DNA from: Cepaea nemoralis
Taxonomy: Eukaryota > Mollusca > Gastropoda > Stylommatophora > Helicidae
Direction: 5' to 3'
Length of the DNA stretch: 64,000 nt
NCBI GenBank assembly: GCA_014155875.1
Contig: JACEFZ010018135.1
Coordinates: 37,501-101,500, forward strand
Shown here: positions 51,410-60,451 of the stretch, in pieces
Numbering within the stretch: position 1 is the stretch's first letter
Layout: each line of letters starts with the position of its first letter
The notes under the pieces: model-generated
Told to the model about the DNA's origin: nothing
What the model saw: only the letters and a program-made list of their open reading frames with translations
The model's database searches: none
Translations under genes and position numbers: made by a program

Positions 51410-51442
51410 GTCAGACAGACAGACAGACAGACAGACAGACAG
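51303..51442. repeat. G18 run, (GA)n and (ACAG)n in series
   Basis: 18 G residues (51303-51320), then GA units (51322-51366), then ACAG units (51367-51442). Three simple repeats joined without spacers. Confidence 0.97.
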
Positions 51443-51539
51443 GCTTACAAGCTAGTGGTGGTCCACTTCAGTAAACACATTGTTTAAAGTAGAAATGTAC
51501 CAGGGCAGGAAAGTCAGAGTATTTGTCCATCCCCACTGG

Positions 51540-51752
51540 TGGTAAACTTGGCATTGGTTAGTGCAAGGTTTTTGTCCTTTGTCCGAGATGGCTGGTCACC
51601 CGATACACTGGTCCAGATTAGGAGACCGAGATTCATATACCTGTTCCTCTCTTGTAAACATCAGTGGAATCCTAGCCGCGAGCTGAACCAGGTGTGTTGC
51701 AGTTGGAGGCGGACATTATGACTTCTAGCCACTCCGCCACCAGTTTCATATG
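51540..51752 (-). repeat. tRNA-derived SINE of another family
   Basis: On the minus strand at 51752-51735 there is TGGCGGAGTGGCTAGAAG, a very good A box, followed about 40 nt later by GGTTCAGCTCGCGG as a weak B box. The body has no match to the other SINEs. The 60-residue frame on the plus strand is not a gene. Confidence 0.55.
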
Positions 51753-51794
51753 CTGACGTCTTTAAGGGGTTAAAGTTGCAACAGACTAGCCAGA

Positions 51795-52590
51795 AGTATA
51801 GTTAGTTAGTTAGTTAGTTAGTTAGTCGACAGATCATCCTCATTGCACATCGAACCATTCAGTCCATAAGTGCTCGGATCCCCTCCTCAGCAAATCCCGC
51901 AGCGTGTAGCGGCTAACGACGCCAGTTCTGTGTTGGTTTATCAATCTTCTTTGGCTTCCTGCGTAGTGTTCTTGTTTGGCCACCCCTCTTTTAATTTGCT
52001 GCTCTCGCAGTCTGGCCATTGTTGTAGATTTACAGTCATCACTTGGTTCTCGCAAAAGTCTTACTTCTCGTAGAGCATTCAGAATGTCAGCCTGGTCCAT
52101 GGCGCGTCCGCCCTCCACAGTAGCCTCACCTGCGAGCTTGTCAGCCCGCTCATTTCCTTGTACTCCCGCATGCCCTGGCACGAAGATGAAACTAATCTTT
52201 GCCAGCCGAGACCGCTCCAGAGGCAGCAACCATTCTCTTCGGATCGACCCCTCCTCTATCCTCTTGATCATGTTCATTGAGTCGCTAAGGAAACAAGCCC
52301 TAATGAATGTCTATGTCTCGAGCCATGTTATTGCTTTACTTACTGCCATGACTTCCATGGTCAGGCTACTTGTGGTTTCAGTGAAAGCACCAGAGTCCTC
52401 CTTCGCAATTCTCCCTCCGGCCCGAGCTGTAAAGGCCCATGAGCTTCTCACATGTCGGACGACCGACCCATCTGTGTAGATGACCGCGTCACCGTCTAGC
52501 GAATTCTCGAAAATCAACGCTTGTACTTCAGCCTCAACAGCAGCCGGATTTTCTTGTCTCCATGTTCTATCTAGTTGGATGCTAACTCTC
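51795..52590 (-). mobile_element. LINE-B copy 2, 5'-truncated, inverted
   Basis: The minus strand reads from the RNase H N-terminus (IQLDRTWRQENPAAVEAEVQ) to the 3' end and a (TTAG)n tail at 51798-51826. Only the last 0.8 kb is present. It is nearly identical to copies 1 and 3. I found no clear target-site duplication. Confidence 0.9.
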
Positions 52591-52592
52591 AT
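51840..52592 (-). pseudogene. LINE-B copy 2 RNase H
   Basis: The domain is complete with AVIYTDGSVV, SLTMEVMAVSKA, FLSDSMNMI and FVPGHAGVQGNERADKLAG, and ends at the C-terminal EHLWTEWFDVQ. One nonsense change at about 52313 (a CAG codon turned TAG in the ET-TF position) splits it into two frames. The first few residues of the upper frame come from flanking DNA. The stop positions of copy 1 are open here, so the three copies carry independent lesions. Confidence 0.88.
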
Positions 52593-52920
<328 letters not shown>

Positions 52921-53089
52921 TACTAAGGCACATTAAAAACCTACCACATGTATATTTCAAGAACAGATGGTGAAATGTAAATGTAAGTGATTACATGTTT
53001 ACATATTTATAATCTTTATTCATGTTCCTATGAATTCATGCTGGTCAGTAATTTGTAGATTTGATTGTTATGACATTCACTGCATTCTG

Positions 53090-54165
53090 TGCAGGCAAGT
53101 AGAAAACCAAAAATGCCACTAATTAAAACATCAATTAGACACTATCCTCAGTATCTGGTATGTCCACCGTGTGTTTGCAAACAAGCTTGGCAGCGTGTAC
53201 GCACAAGTCCCCGAAGGAAATTCCTGGAAATCAAGTCACATTCACGCATAAGGGCAGCTTCGAGCTGTTGCAGATTAGCTGCAGAACCTTGCCTGTAAAC
53301 TCTGCGTCCAAGCTCGTCCCACGGATGTTGCATAGGGGACATGTCTGGTGATAGGGCAGGCCAATCAATCGTCCCACAGATGTTCTATAGGGGACATGTC
53401 TGGTGATAGGGCAGGCCAATCAATCGCCACAATGTTCTGCTGTTGTGGATATTGCTGTGTAATGCATGCGGTGTGCGCACGTGCGTTATCCTGCTGGAGA
53501 AGCTGCACGTCTAGATAATTTGTGAACGCAGGAGCAACCAATGAATCGAGAACCTCATTTCAATATGTCGCAACCTTAGCATTTCCACGGAAGATGTGAA
53601 GAGGCAAGCGATGGTGAAAACTGAATCCTCCCCAAATGTGAATACTGCCACCTCCAAATCGGTTGTGCTGACTACAGCAATCTACAAAGCGCTCTCCACA
53701 TCGTAGACCAAATCCGCATACGTCCATCAGCAGAGGATAGGATGAATCTGTTCTGGTCTGTGAATAAGACAGCATTCCACTGCAGTCTAGCCCTTCCGAT
53801 ATGTTGCTCTGCCCATTGCAGGCACTGCAGCTGATGTCTGTGAGTCCAGTTTGGCCAATCGTAAGGTCGCCTTGCAATAATGCCTTTATCTACTGCCATT
53901 CGAGACACTTGCTCACGTCTACCCACTATTGCTATTGCTGTTTGACTAGCCGGGAGAAAACGATTCATTAGTTGACTCAGCACAATATGACAATCTTGCT
54001 CAGGGGTAGTTACTCGTGGTTCGCCACTTCGAAGTCTATCTCGGGCACTGCTAGTGATTCCGTAACGTTCATTGAGACGTAAAATAGTGCTGTGGTGGCA
54101 ATTCATCCTTCTGGCAATGGCCGCGAGTGTCAGAGTCTTGCATACAGCAATAACACAGGCTCGTA
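53090..54165 (-). pseudogene. Tc1-like transposase relic
   Basis: On the minus strand from 54165: an HTH part (CKTLTLAAIARRMNCHHSTI, RSGEPRVTT), the linker (IARRPYDWPNWTHRHQLQCL), the catalytic core with LFTDQNRF (first Asp), GGGSIHIWGG, QQDNARAHTA (second Asp, about 53500) and SPDMSPIEHLWD (Glu, about 53340), then GRRVYRQGSAAN and a C-terminus near 53148. This is the DD34E layout of Tc1. Two or more frameshifts and a 55-bp duplication (53332-53441) around the SPD motif inactivate it. Terminal inverted repeats were not found; the N-terminus is also cut. Confidence 0.88.
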
Positions 54166-54695
54166 ATCACCAACAATTGTGATACAAACACGGTCACAGA
54201 ATGACTTGACATGACACGCTACAACTACAATTCAAACACTTTATTCACACATCTCACTCATCACAACCATGACATGCATCGTACAATTACAATGACAATG
54301 CAATAATACATTCAATAGATATATCAGTACAATATACACAACTCACAAGCGCACAGTCTTCTATTATTCCCACAGGCGTTCTCTCTATTTGCGTTCGTAC
54401 ACTCAAGTATGCGAGCACCATTCATTCCGTCTGTCTTGTCCAACGCTCCCAAGCCGTCTGGCCGCTAACCACTGTGAATCTCGCTAGTCGGGGTTGCGTC
54501 CCTGCGTGGACTGCATGATCCACGCATTCACCGATTGGCGATTTCTGACGCAGTGTGGCTAGTGTCGCTCACAGGTGGACCCCTGGCCGTACTCACCAGG
54601 CGTTGTGGACGACGACGCGGTAGAACTAATGGGGAGATTATGACAGCGAGCTCATTCGGTCTCCAAAATACCAATGGCTCGTTGACGGTAGTTTG
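54166..54695. other. Unassigned segment, LTR-like in appearance
   Basis: The stretch from TGTGATACAAACACG (54179) to GATTATGACA (54651) has TG…CA limits and a TTTATTC word near the start, as in an LTR read on the minus strand. There is no partner and no 5-bp duplication that I can see, so the solo-LTR idea is only a suggestion. Confidence 0.3.
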
Positions 54696-54705
54696 CAGAT
54701 AGTCG

Positions 54706-55414
54706 AATTCCGGTCCCCAACATGGCGGATAGGCATTTGAACCGTGAAGCCTCTGGAGTGTTTATGTTTCTGGCTACGGTTTGCAGTCGCATCTTCCTCA
54801 TGTTGAACTGGTAGTGCATGGTTCCGTCGCCCTGCTACTGAGTTGAGTGCGTAGCGTGGTACTGTGAGCTGTGAATTTCGTTTGAAATGTTTTTACATCT
54901 CTCCGCAGTTGTTGTAGTGTGAACTGCATGTTCGGAACGATGGCGGCCGGCCTGTCCATTGGAATTGACTGGATTGCATTTTCGGTTCACGAGTGTATTT
55001 TTTCTCGGAGACTCCTGTGGGTCGTCGCTGGAGCTACGGTGTTCGTACTTTGTGTGATACTTTCAGCGGGCCGCCCTGTCGAAATGGACCGAGCCACATG
55101 GGATAAATCCCGGGGCAATAAAGCCGATCATCTCGACTTTTAATGCAGTAATGTGTGGCTGCTGGTTTTCTAGTGATTGCAGCTTCCATCGACGATGAAC
55201 AGTATTTTCCGAGGAGGACGTTTGTGTTGGCATTCTGACGGCGGCATTACTCACATTGTACCTGTGCGGGCTGATGGCTTGTCGAGAATCCTGTCTGCTC
55301 CACTTTTCACATAGGGCAGTGTGGAGCATTTTATGTGATACTCACTGGCACAGGAGCGGAGCATAATGGGGACGACAGGTTGCCGTGAAGTTGAGACCGC
55401 GACTAACTAACTTT
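54706..55414 (+). mobile_element. E2: 709-bp non-coding LINE-dependent element
   Basis: Flanked by a 10-bp duplication CAGATAGTCG at 54696-54705 and 55415-55424. It begins AATTCCGGTCCCCAACATGG and ends GACCGCGACTAACTAAC. No known domain is coded; a 74-residue frame (54919-55143) has no support. Its variable-length duplication and ACTA tail are LINE-type features. E1, parts of 325-465 and the SINE at 6818 belong to the same family or share parts. Confidence 0.8.
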
Positions 55415-55424
55415 CAGATAGTCG

Positions 55425-55714
55425 TGGCATGTCAAGCCCATATACTGGGTGTTTTGTCTCTTTGTATACAGAGTATATTGCCACAACGTGGATACATTAT
55501 CAGGTTCATAGCAGCAGGAAAACGTACTGCACGTGCAACTTACATTGTCTCATGTAATCTGTACACAAACTCGCGGGTCCAATCGTGCACTTTCCATTCC
55601 AGCAGCCATTCGCTCTCTACCTCATGACAAACACAGGGATTCCCACACTTTTCCCCAGCGTCTCGGGATCAAGTATGTATAATAGTGGCGCGTTTGTAAT
55701 GTGCACCAGTACTT
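55425..55714. other. Unassigned spacer
   Basis: No gene or known repeat. Confidence 0.4.
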
Positions 55715-55935
55715 TCTAGGACAGTCATGGCAGTAACTGCAGCTGTAGCCTGGCTGGAGACACACACTTTCGTTCATGCATGTTTTTGCGATGATGCAAT
55801 GAGTATGAGCAGGAGGTTCCAGATGTGCTGGGCTCGAATGCATTGGGTGGAGCCTCTGAAGAGGTCAAGGTTGGAAAATACCATCTTCATTATTGTACCA
55901 GGTCAGGCGGATGTAAGAGGAATTGAACAAGTGAT
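55715..55935 (+). pseudogene. RNase H relic of an I-like LINE, left part
   Basis: Reads VMAVTAAVAWLETHTFVHAC (Glu region eroded), FCDDAMSM (Asp), then FIIVPGQADVRGIEQVMG, the counterpart of FVPGHAGVQGNERADKLAG with the key His and Asp changed. It breaks off at the point where the 35-bp minisatellite begins. The right part is at 58596-58800. Confidence 0.8.
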
Positions 55936-56285
55936 GGGTTGCGGGACAGGTTACTGTGGACTAGATAATAGGCTTGTGGGCCAGGTTACTGTGGACTATA
56001 TAATAGGCTTGTGGGCCAGATTACCGTGGACAAGATATGTTTGCGGGCAAGGTTACTGTTGACACGATTATAGGTTTGCGGGCAAGGTTACTGTTGATAA
56101 GATGATAGGTTTGCGGGTAAGTTTACTGTTGACAAAATGATAGGTTTGCAGGCAAGGTTACTGTTGACATGATGATAGGCTTGAGAGACAGGTTACTGTT
56201 GACAAGATGATAGGTTTGCGGACAAGGTTACTATTGACAAGATGATAGGTGTGCTGGCAAGGTTACTGTTGACAAGATGATAGGT
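55936..56285. repeat. 35-bp minisatellite, left block
   Basis: About ten units containing GGTTACTGTTGACAAGATGA and TTTGCGGGCAA. The first units (TTGCGGGACAGGTTACTGTGG) still resemble the RNase H coding sequence they interrupt. The last unit ends in AAGATGATAGGT, one side of the LINE-B copy 3 duplication. Confidence 0.95.
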
Positions 56286-56312
56286 GAGAATCACCAGTGA
56301 TTCACATACACA

Positions 56313-57203
56313 GTGAGAATCACCAGTGAGCAGATCACTGGACCTGGCAGGACATTGTCATATGCCGATGATGTTTTAGTGTATCGTCAGGGTAAGGATA
56401 GAGAGGAGGTTGCTGTGGAACTGCAAACCGAACTCAATCGCATAAGTACTTGGTGTGATGAAGCTGGGGCAATGGTCAACCCAACAAAGGCAACAGTGAC
56501 TTGGTTCTCGTTGAATAATCATATTGTCAACACTCCAACACCAACTGTAATGCTGTGTCCAGAGACGGTGGAAAGAACGCAGGCAATGAATTACCTAGGG
56601 ATACGGTTTGATCGAAGCCTTGCTTATAAAGTGCACATAGACCAGGTGATAACAAAGGCCAAGCGGGGTTTGGCAGCGATGCGGGTGATGGCGGCAGCAA
56701 ACTGTGAGCAGCGCCATCTATGTCTTCTGTACGAGGGGCTGGTCATGTCTGTTTTGGAGTATGCAATGGCAATCCTGACTCTCAGCCATAAGCAGATAGA
56801 AAGGATGGAAAGGATACAGAATGAAGCTATGCGCATTATTCTTGGATGTACAAGAGATACAGCATGCAGGGCGATGCGCTACCTTCTTGATTTTCCAACC
56901 ATTGAAGAGAGAATACAAGTTTGCAGGGCACGCGCCTACCTCAGAATTAACGCAAACACACAACATCCACTGCATAGTGAAATTAGGAAGGTGAAGGGCA
57001 GCAGGTTAAAAAGAGGACGGTCGTGGATGGGTCAAGCCGAAGACATTCTTCAACAGGTGTGTTCACTTGAGGACTTAGAACCTGGCGAGGAGTGGGTGCA
57101 AGTGCCAACAGACTTCTGCACATCCTTTTCAGTTTGCATCCAACTAGATAGAAATGCAGACAAGAAAATCCGGCTGCTGTTGAGGCTGAAGTACAAGCGT
57201 TGA
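56313..57203 (+). pseudogene. LINE-B copy 3 reverse transcriptase C-terminal part
   Basis: 296 residues from RITSEQITGPGRTLSYADDV (YADD) through the thumb and linker, including the INANTQHPLHSEIRKVKG stretch that is missing in copy 1. The palm motifs before YADD are lost by 5' truncation. The frame leaves LINE coding at about 57155, where a one-base loss in the LDRNAD region shifts it off the RNase H frame, and stops at 57201. Confidence 0.88.
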
Positions 57204-57877
57204 TTTTCGAGAATTCGCTAGACAGTGACGCGGTCATCTACACAGATGGGTCGGTCGTCCGACATGTGAGAAGCTCATGGGCCTTTACAGCTCGGGCCGG
57301 AGGGAGAATTGTGAAGGAGGACTCTGGTGCTTTCACTGAAACCACAAGTAGCCTGACCATGGAAGTCATGGCAGTAAGTAAAGCAATAACATGGCTCGAG
57401 ACACAGACATTCACTAGGGCTTGTTTCCTTAGCGACTCAATGAACATGATCAAGAGGATAGAGGAGGGGTCGATCCGAAGAGAATGGTTGCTGCCTCTGG
57501 AGCGGTCTCGGCTGGCAAAGATTAGTTTCATCTTCGTGCCAGGGCATGCGGGAGTTCAAGGAAATGAGCGGGCTGACAAGCTCGCAGGTGAGGCTACTGT
57601 GGAGGGCGGACGCGCCATGGACCAGGCTGACATTCTGAATGCTCTACGAGAAGTGAGACTTTTGCGAGAACCAAGTGATGACTGTGAATCTACAACAATG
57701 GCCAGACTGCTAGAGCAGCAAATTAAAAGAGGGGTGGCCAAACAAGAACACTACGCAGGAAGCCAAAGAAGATTGATAAACCAACACAGAACTGGCGTCG
57801 TTAGCCGCTACACGCTGCGGGATTTGCTGAGGAGGGGATCCGAGCACTTATGGACTGAATGGTTCGATGTGCAATGA
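57200..57877 (+). CDS. LINE-B copy 3 RNase H (uninterrupted domain)
   Basis: A 225-residue open frame with the full type I RNase H domain: AVIYTDGSVV (Asp), SLTMEVMAVSKA (Glu), FLSDSMNMI (Asp), FVPGHAGVQGNERADKLAG (His and Asp) and the conserved tail RRLINQHRTGVVSRYTLRDL to the natural end EHLWTEWFDVQ. In these LINEs the domain removes RNA from the RNA-DNA hybrid during integration. This is the only one of the three copies with no internal stop. The Met at 57200 is just the first after the frameshift; the protein would normally be fused to the reverse transcriptase. Confidence 0.88.
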   Translation: MIFENSLDSDAVIYTDGSVVRHVRSSWAFTARAGGRIVKEDSGAFTETTSSLTMEVMAVSKAITWLETQTFTRACFLSDSMNMIKRIEEGSIRREWLLPLERSRLAKISFIFVPGHAGVQGNERADKLAGEATVEGGRAMDQADILNALREVRLLREPSDDCESTTMARLLEQQIKRGVAKQEHYAGSQRRLINQHRTGVVSRYTLRDLLRRGSEHLWTEWFDVQ

Positions 57878-57921
57878 GGATGATCTGTCGACTAACTAAC
57901 TAACTAACTAAGATGATAGGT

Positions 57922-58600
57922 TTGCGGGCAAGGCTACTGTTGACAGGATGAGAAGTTTGCGGGCAAGATTACTGTTGACAAGATGATAGGTTTGCGGGCA
58001 AGTTTACTGTTGACAAGATGATAAGTTTGCGAGCAAGGTTACAGTTGACATGATCATAGGCTTGAGGGACAGGGTACTGTTGACAAGGTGATAGGTTTGC
58101 GGGTAAGGTTACTGTTTTACAAGATGATAGATTTGCAAGCAAGGTTACTGTTGACAAGATGATATGCTTGAGGGACAGGTTACTGTTGACTAGATGATAG
58201 GTTTGTGGGCAAGGTTACTGTTGACAAGATGATAGGTTTGCGGGCCAGGTTACTGTTGACAAGATGATAGGTTTGCGGGCCAGGTTACTGTTGACAAGAT
58301 GATAGGTTTGCGGGCCAGGTTACTGTTGACAAGATGATAGGTTTGCGGGCAAGGTTACTGTTGACAAGATGATAGGCTTCAGGGACAGTAACTGTTGACA
58401 AGATGATAGTTTTGCGGGTCAGGTTACTGTTGACAAGATAATAGGTTTGCGGGCAAGGTTACTGTTGACAAGATGATAGGTTTGAGGGACAGGTTACTGT
58501 TGACAAGATGATAGTTTTGCTGGCAAGGTTACTGTTGACAAGATGATAGGTTTGCGGGCAAGGTTACTGTTGAAAATATCATAGGCTTGATGGCCAGGTT
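57922..58600. repeat. 35-bp minisatellite, right block
   Basis: About 19 further units; variants carry GCGGGCCAGG, GAGGGACAGG or GCGGGCAAGG. Blocks of the same variant sit side by side (58225-58330), showing local amplification. Confidence 0.95.
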
Positions 58601-58810
58601 ACTGTGGACAGAAAAAGAGCAGTGGGCCGTTCTGAATGCCCTCAAGGAGGCAGGACGTTTACGCGCATGAAGTGATGGCTGTGAGTCTGCAACCTTGACC
58701 CGACTGCAACATCGTCACGTCAGAAGCGGTGAGGCCAGACAAGAGCGACGTGCAGGGACTGGCGAATAATCAGCAGCCAGCACAGAACTGGGGTCGTCGA
58801 CCGCTACATG
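58596..58810 (+). pseudogene. RNase H relic of an I-like LINE, right part
   Basis: Resumes with the segment for VLNALKEAGRL (compare ILNALREVRLL of LINE-B) and continues in broken frames to the SSTELGSSTATC area, the counterpart of INQHRTGVVSRYTL, before the ACTG repeat starts at 58812. It is the other half of the domain begun at 55715. Confidence 0.75.
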
Positions 58811-58811
58811 C

Positions 58812-58873
58812 TAACTGACTGACTGACTGACTGACTGACTGACTGACTGACTGACTGACTGGCTGGCTGACTG

Positions 58874-58916
<43 letters not shown>

Positions 58917-58996
58917 GACTGACTAACTGACTGACTGACTGACTGACTGACTGACTGACTGACTGACTGACTAACTAACTAACTAACTAACTAACA
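58812..58996. repeat. (ACTG)n and (AACT)n tract
   Basis: ACTG units (58812-58874), AACT units (58875-58914), ACTG units again (58915-58970) and AACT units to 58996. Confidence 0.97.
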
Positions 58997-59402
58997 TGCT
59001 TCGTGCCGAGTGGCTTGCTTCGCTTCGGAAGTCACGGGTGGCAAGCATCGTCTGGATATTTTCTCCGGGGCATGCTGGTGTGTTGGGGAATGAACAGACA
59101 GACAGATTGGCTGGCTCTGCAAAACATGGTGGAATATTGATGCATGATAAGGCAGACGTGGTTGCGGCCTTGTGGGAGCACGTGTACACTTCGGAGGAGC
59201 AAATGGATCACCATGGTCTGGCAAGGATGCGACAGCGTGGAATGACGAGGGGATCTGGCCAATGTTCGACGCTTAGAGGAAAGGCGAGACGCACATACAA
59301 TCAGATTGCTACTGGTACTATTGGGGTTGGAACTCGTCGCTGGCTTCTGAGGATGGTGACGGAGCGCTAATGGGAATGCCCCAAATGCTGTGATGTCGGT
59401 TC
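58997..59402 (+). pseudogene. RNase H C-terminal relic of a third I-like LINE
   Basis: Reads EWLASLRKSRVASIVWIFSP then GHAGVLGNEQTDRLAGSAKH (His and Asp kept) and the conserved tail (RTYNQIATGTIGVGTRRWLL) to a stop at 59370. The N-terminal half with Asp, Glu and Asp is missing. It ends GGTTCCTCAATCAATCAATC, so this family has a TCAA-type tail, unlike the ACTA tail of LINE-B. The frame is open over 124 residues, which suggests moderate age. Confidence 0.82.
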
Positions 59403-59403
59403 C

Positions 59404-59449
<46 letters not shown>

Positions 59450-59519
59450 TATCTAACAAGCTAGCTAACTCGCAAGCTAGCTACTAACTAACTAGCTAAC
59501 TAACTATCTAACTAACTTC

Positions 59520-59559
<40 letters not shown>

Positions 59560-59800
59560 GCAGACTTACTGACTAACTAGCTAGCTAGTTGACTAACTAA
59601 CTAATTGGCTAGCCTGCTAAATAACTACTTAGCTAACTAATTAGTTAACTAATTAACTAACTAATTAATTAACTAACTATCTCACTAACTAACTAATTAG
59701 CGAGCTTGCTATCTAACTAACTACCAAACTAACAAACTAATTTGCTAACTAGCTAATTAGCTAACTAACTATCTAACTAACTAACCAACCAACTAAATTT
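59403..59800. repeat. (AATC)n and degenerate (AACT/AGCT)n tract
   Basis: AATC units to 59446 are the LINE tail. From 59455 to 59795 follow AACT units with AGCT, AATT and AAGC variants, about 340 bp. Confidence 0.95.
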
Positions 59801-60450
59801 AATTTATAGTTACATCTTTAACCATTTCACGACCAGTTTGAGAACATAAGAGGTCAGTTAATAATTGGCTTGTCCCTTTGATCTCTCTGTATCCGGCAGG
59901 ACACAATGGGTTGACATCAGCTAAATATACCGCCTCTATTAACTCGAAGTGCCTCCCTCTTGTCCCATCCCCGCCGACGTGAGCGATGGCTCTCAGCCAA
60001 TTTCTCCTGCATTGACACAAGTGAGCACTCCATCCATTTCTCTCCCCCATTCCAAATATCTAAGGCTATCAGAAAATCTATTCCAACAAAGTTGAACTTA
60101 AGAAACAGCGAGAACTCCAACACTCCTTGAAATCCCGGCCCTGATCTCCATCTGTGTGTGCCTGGAATCCGCAAGCGATCATTTCTGATCCTCTTAGAAT
60201 ATTTATTGGCTTTTAGAGGTGAGTGGCAGCTCGGCTTGGTACGTTCTAAAATGCACGTGGCAGCGCGAGGTGGCTTGATAATTCAATTGATGTGTCTCCG
60301 GAATAATGTGGAAGAGGTGTACTCACCCTGGCAGGTCAATGAGCGGCCCCGGAAACAGCTGGTGACAGTTTAAACAAGATCAGTCGTCTGGTTGGTGGAA
60401 TGTCCCAGTCTACTTGATTCCGCGAGGAAAGGGTGTCATGATCATGTGAC
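59801..60450 (-). other. Mostly unassigned; possible retropepsin-like remnant
   Basis: The minus-strand frame 60174-59917 contains FSLFLKFNFVGIDFLIALDI, which recalls the closing part of retroviral-type proteases (…GxDFL…). The frame breaks soon after, and no DSG/DTG active site is seen. This may be a small piece of an LTR element. Nothing else is recognised. Confidence 0.3.
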
Positions 60451-60451
60451 A

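Larger units (their letters stand above)
56286..57909 (+). mobile_element. LINE-B copy 3, 5'-truncated, inside the minisatellite
   Basis: It starts within the reverse transcriptase and ends with an (ACTA)n tail. AAGATGATAGGT is found at both borders (56274-56285 and 57910-57921); since the site is a tandem repeat, this could be a duplication or neighbouring units. The first 25 or so bases repeat the GTGAGAATCACCAGTGA word found again at 56313, a small 5' filler duplication. Confidence 0.9.

Noticed and set aside
54179..54651. Solo LTR
   Set aside because: TG…CA limits alone are weak; no partner and no 5-bp duplication were found. Left as an unassigned segment.
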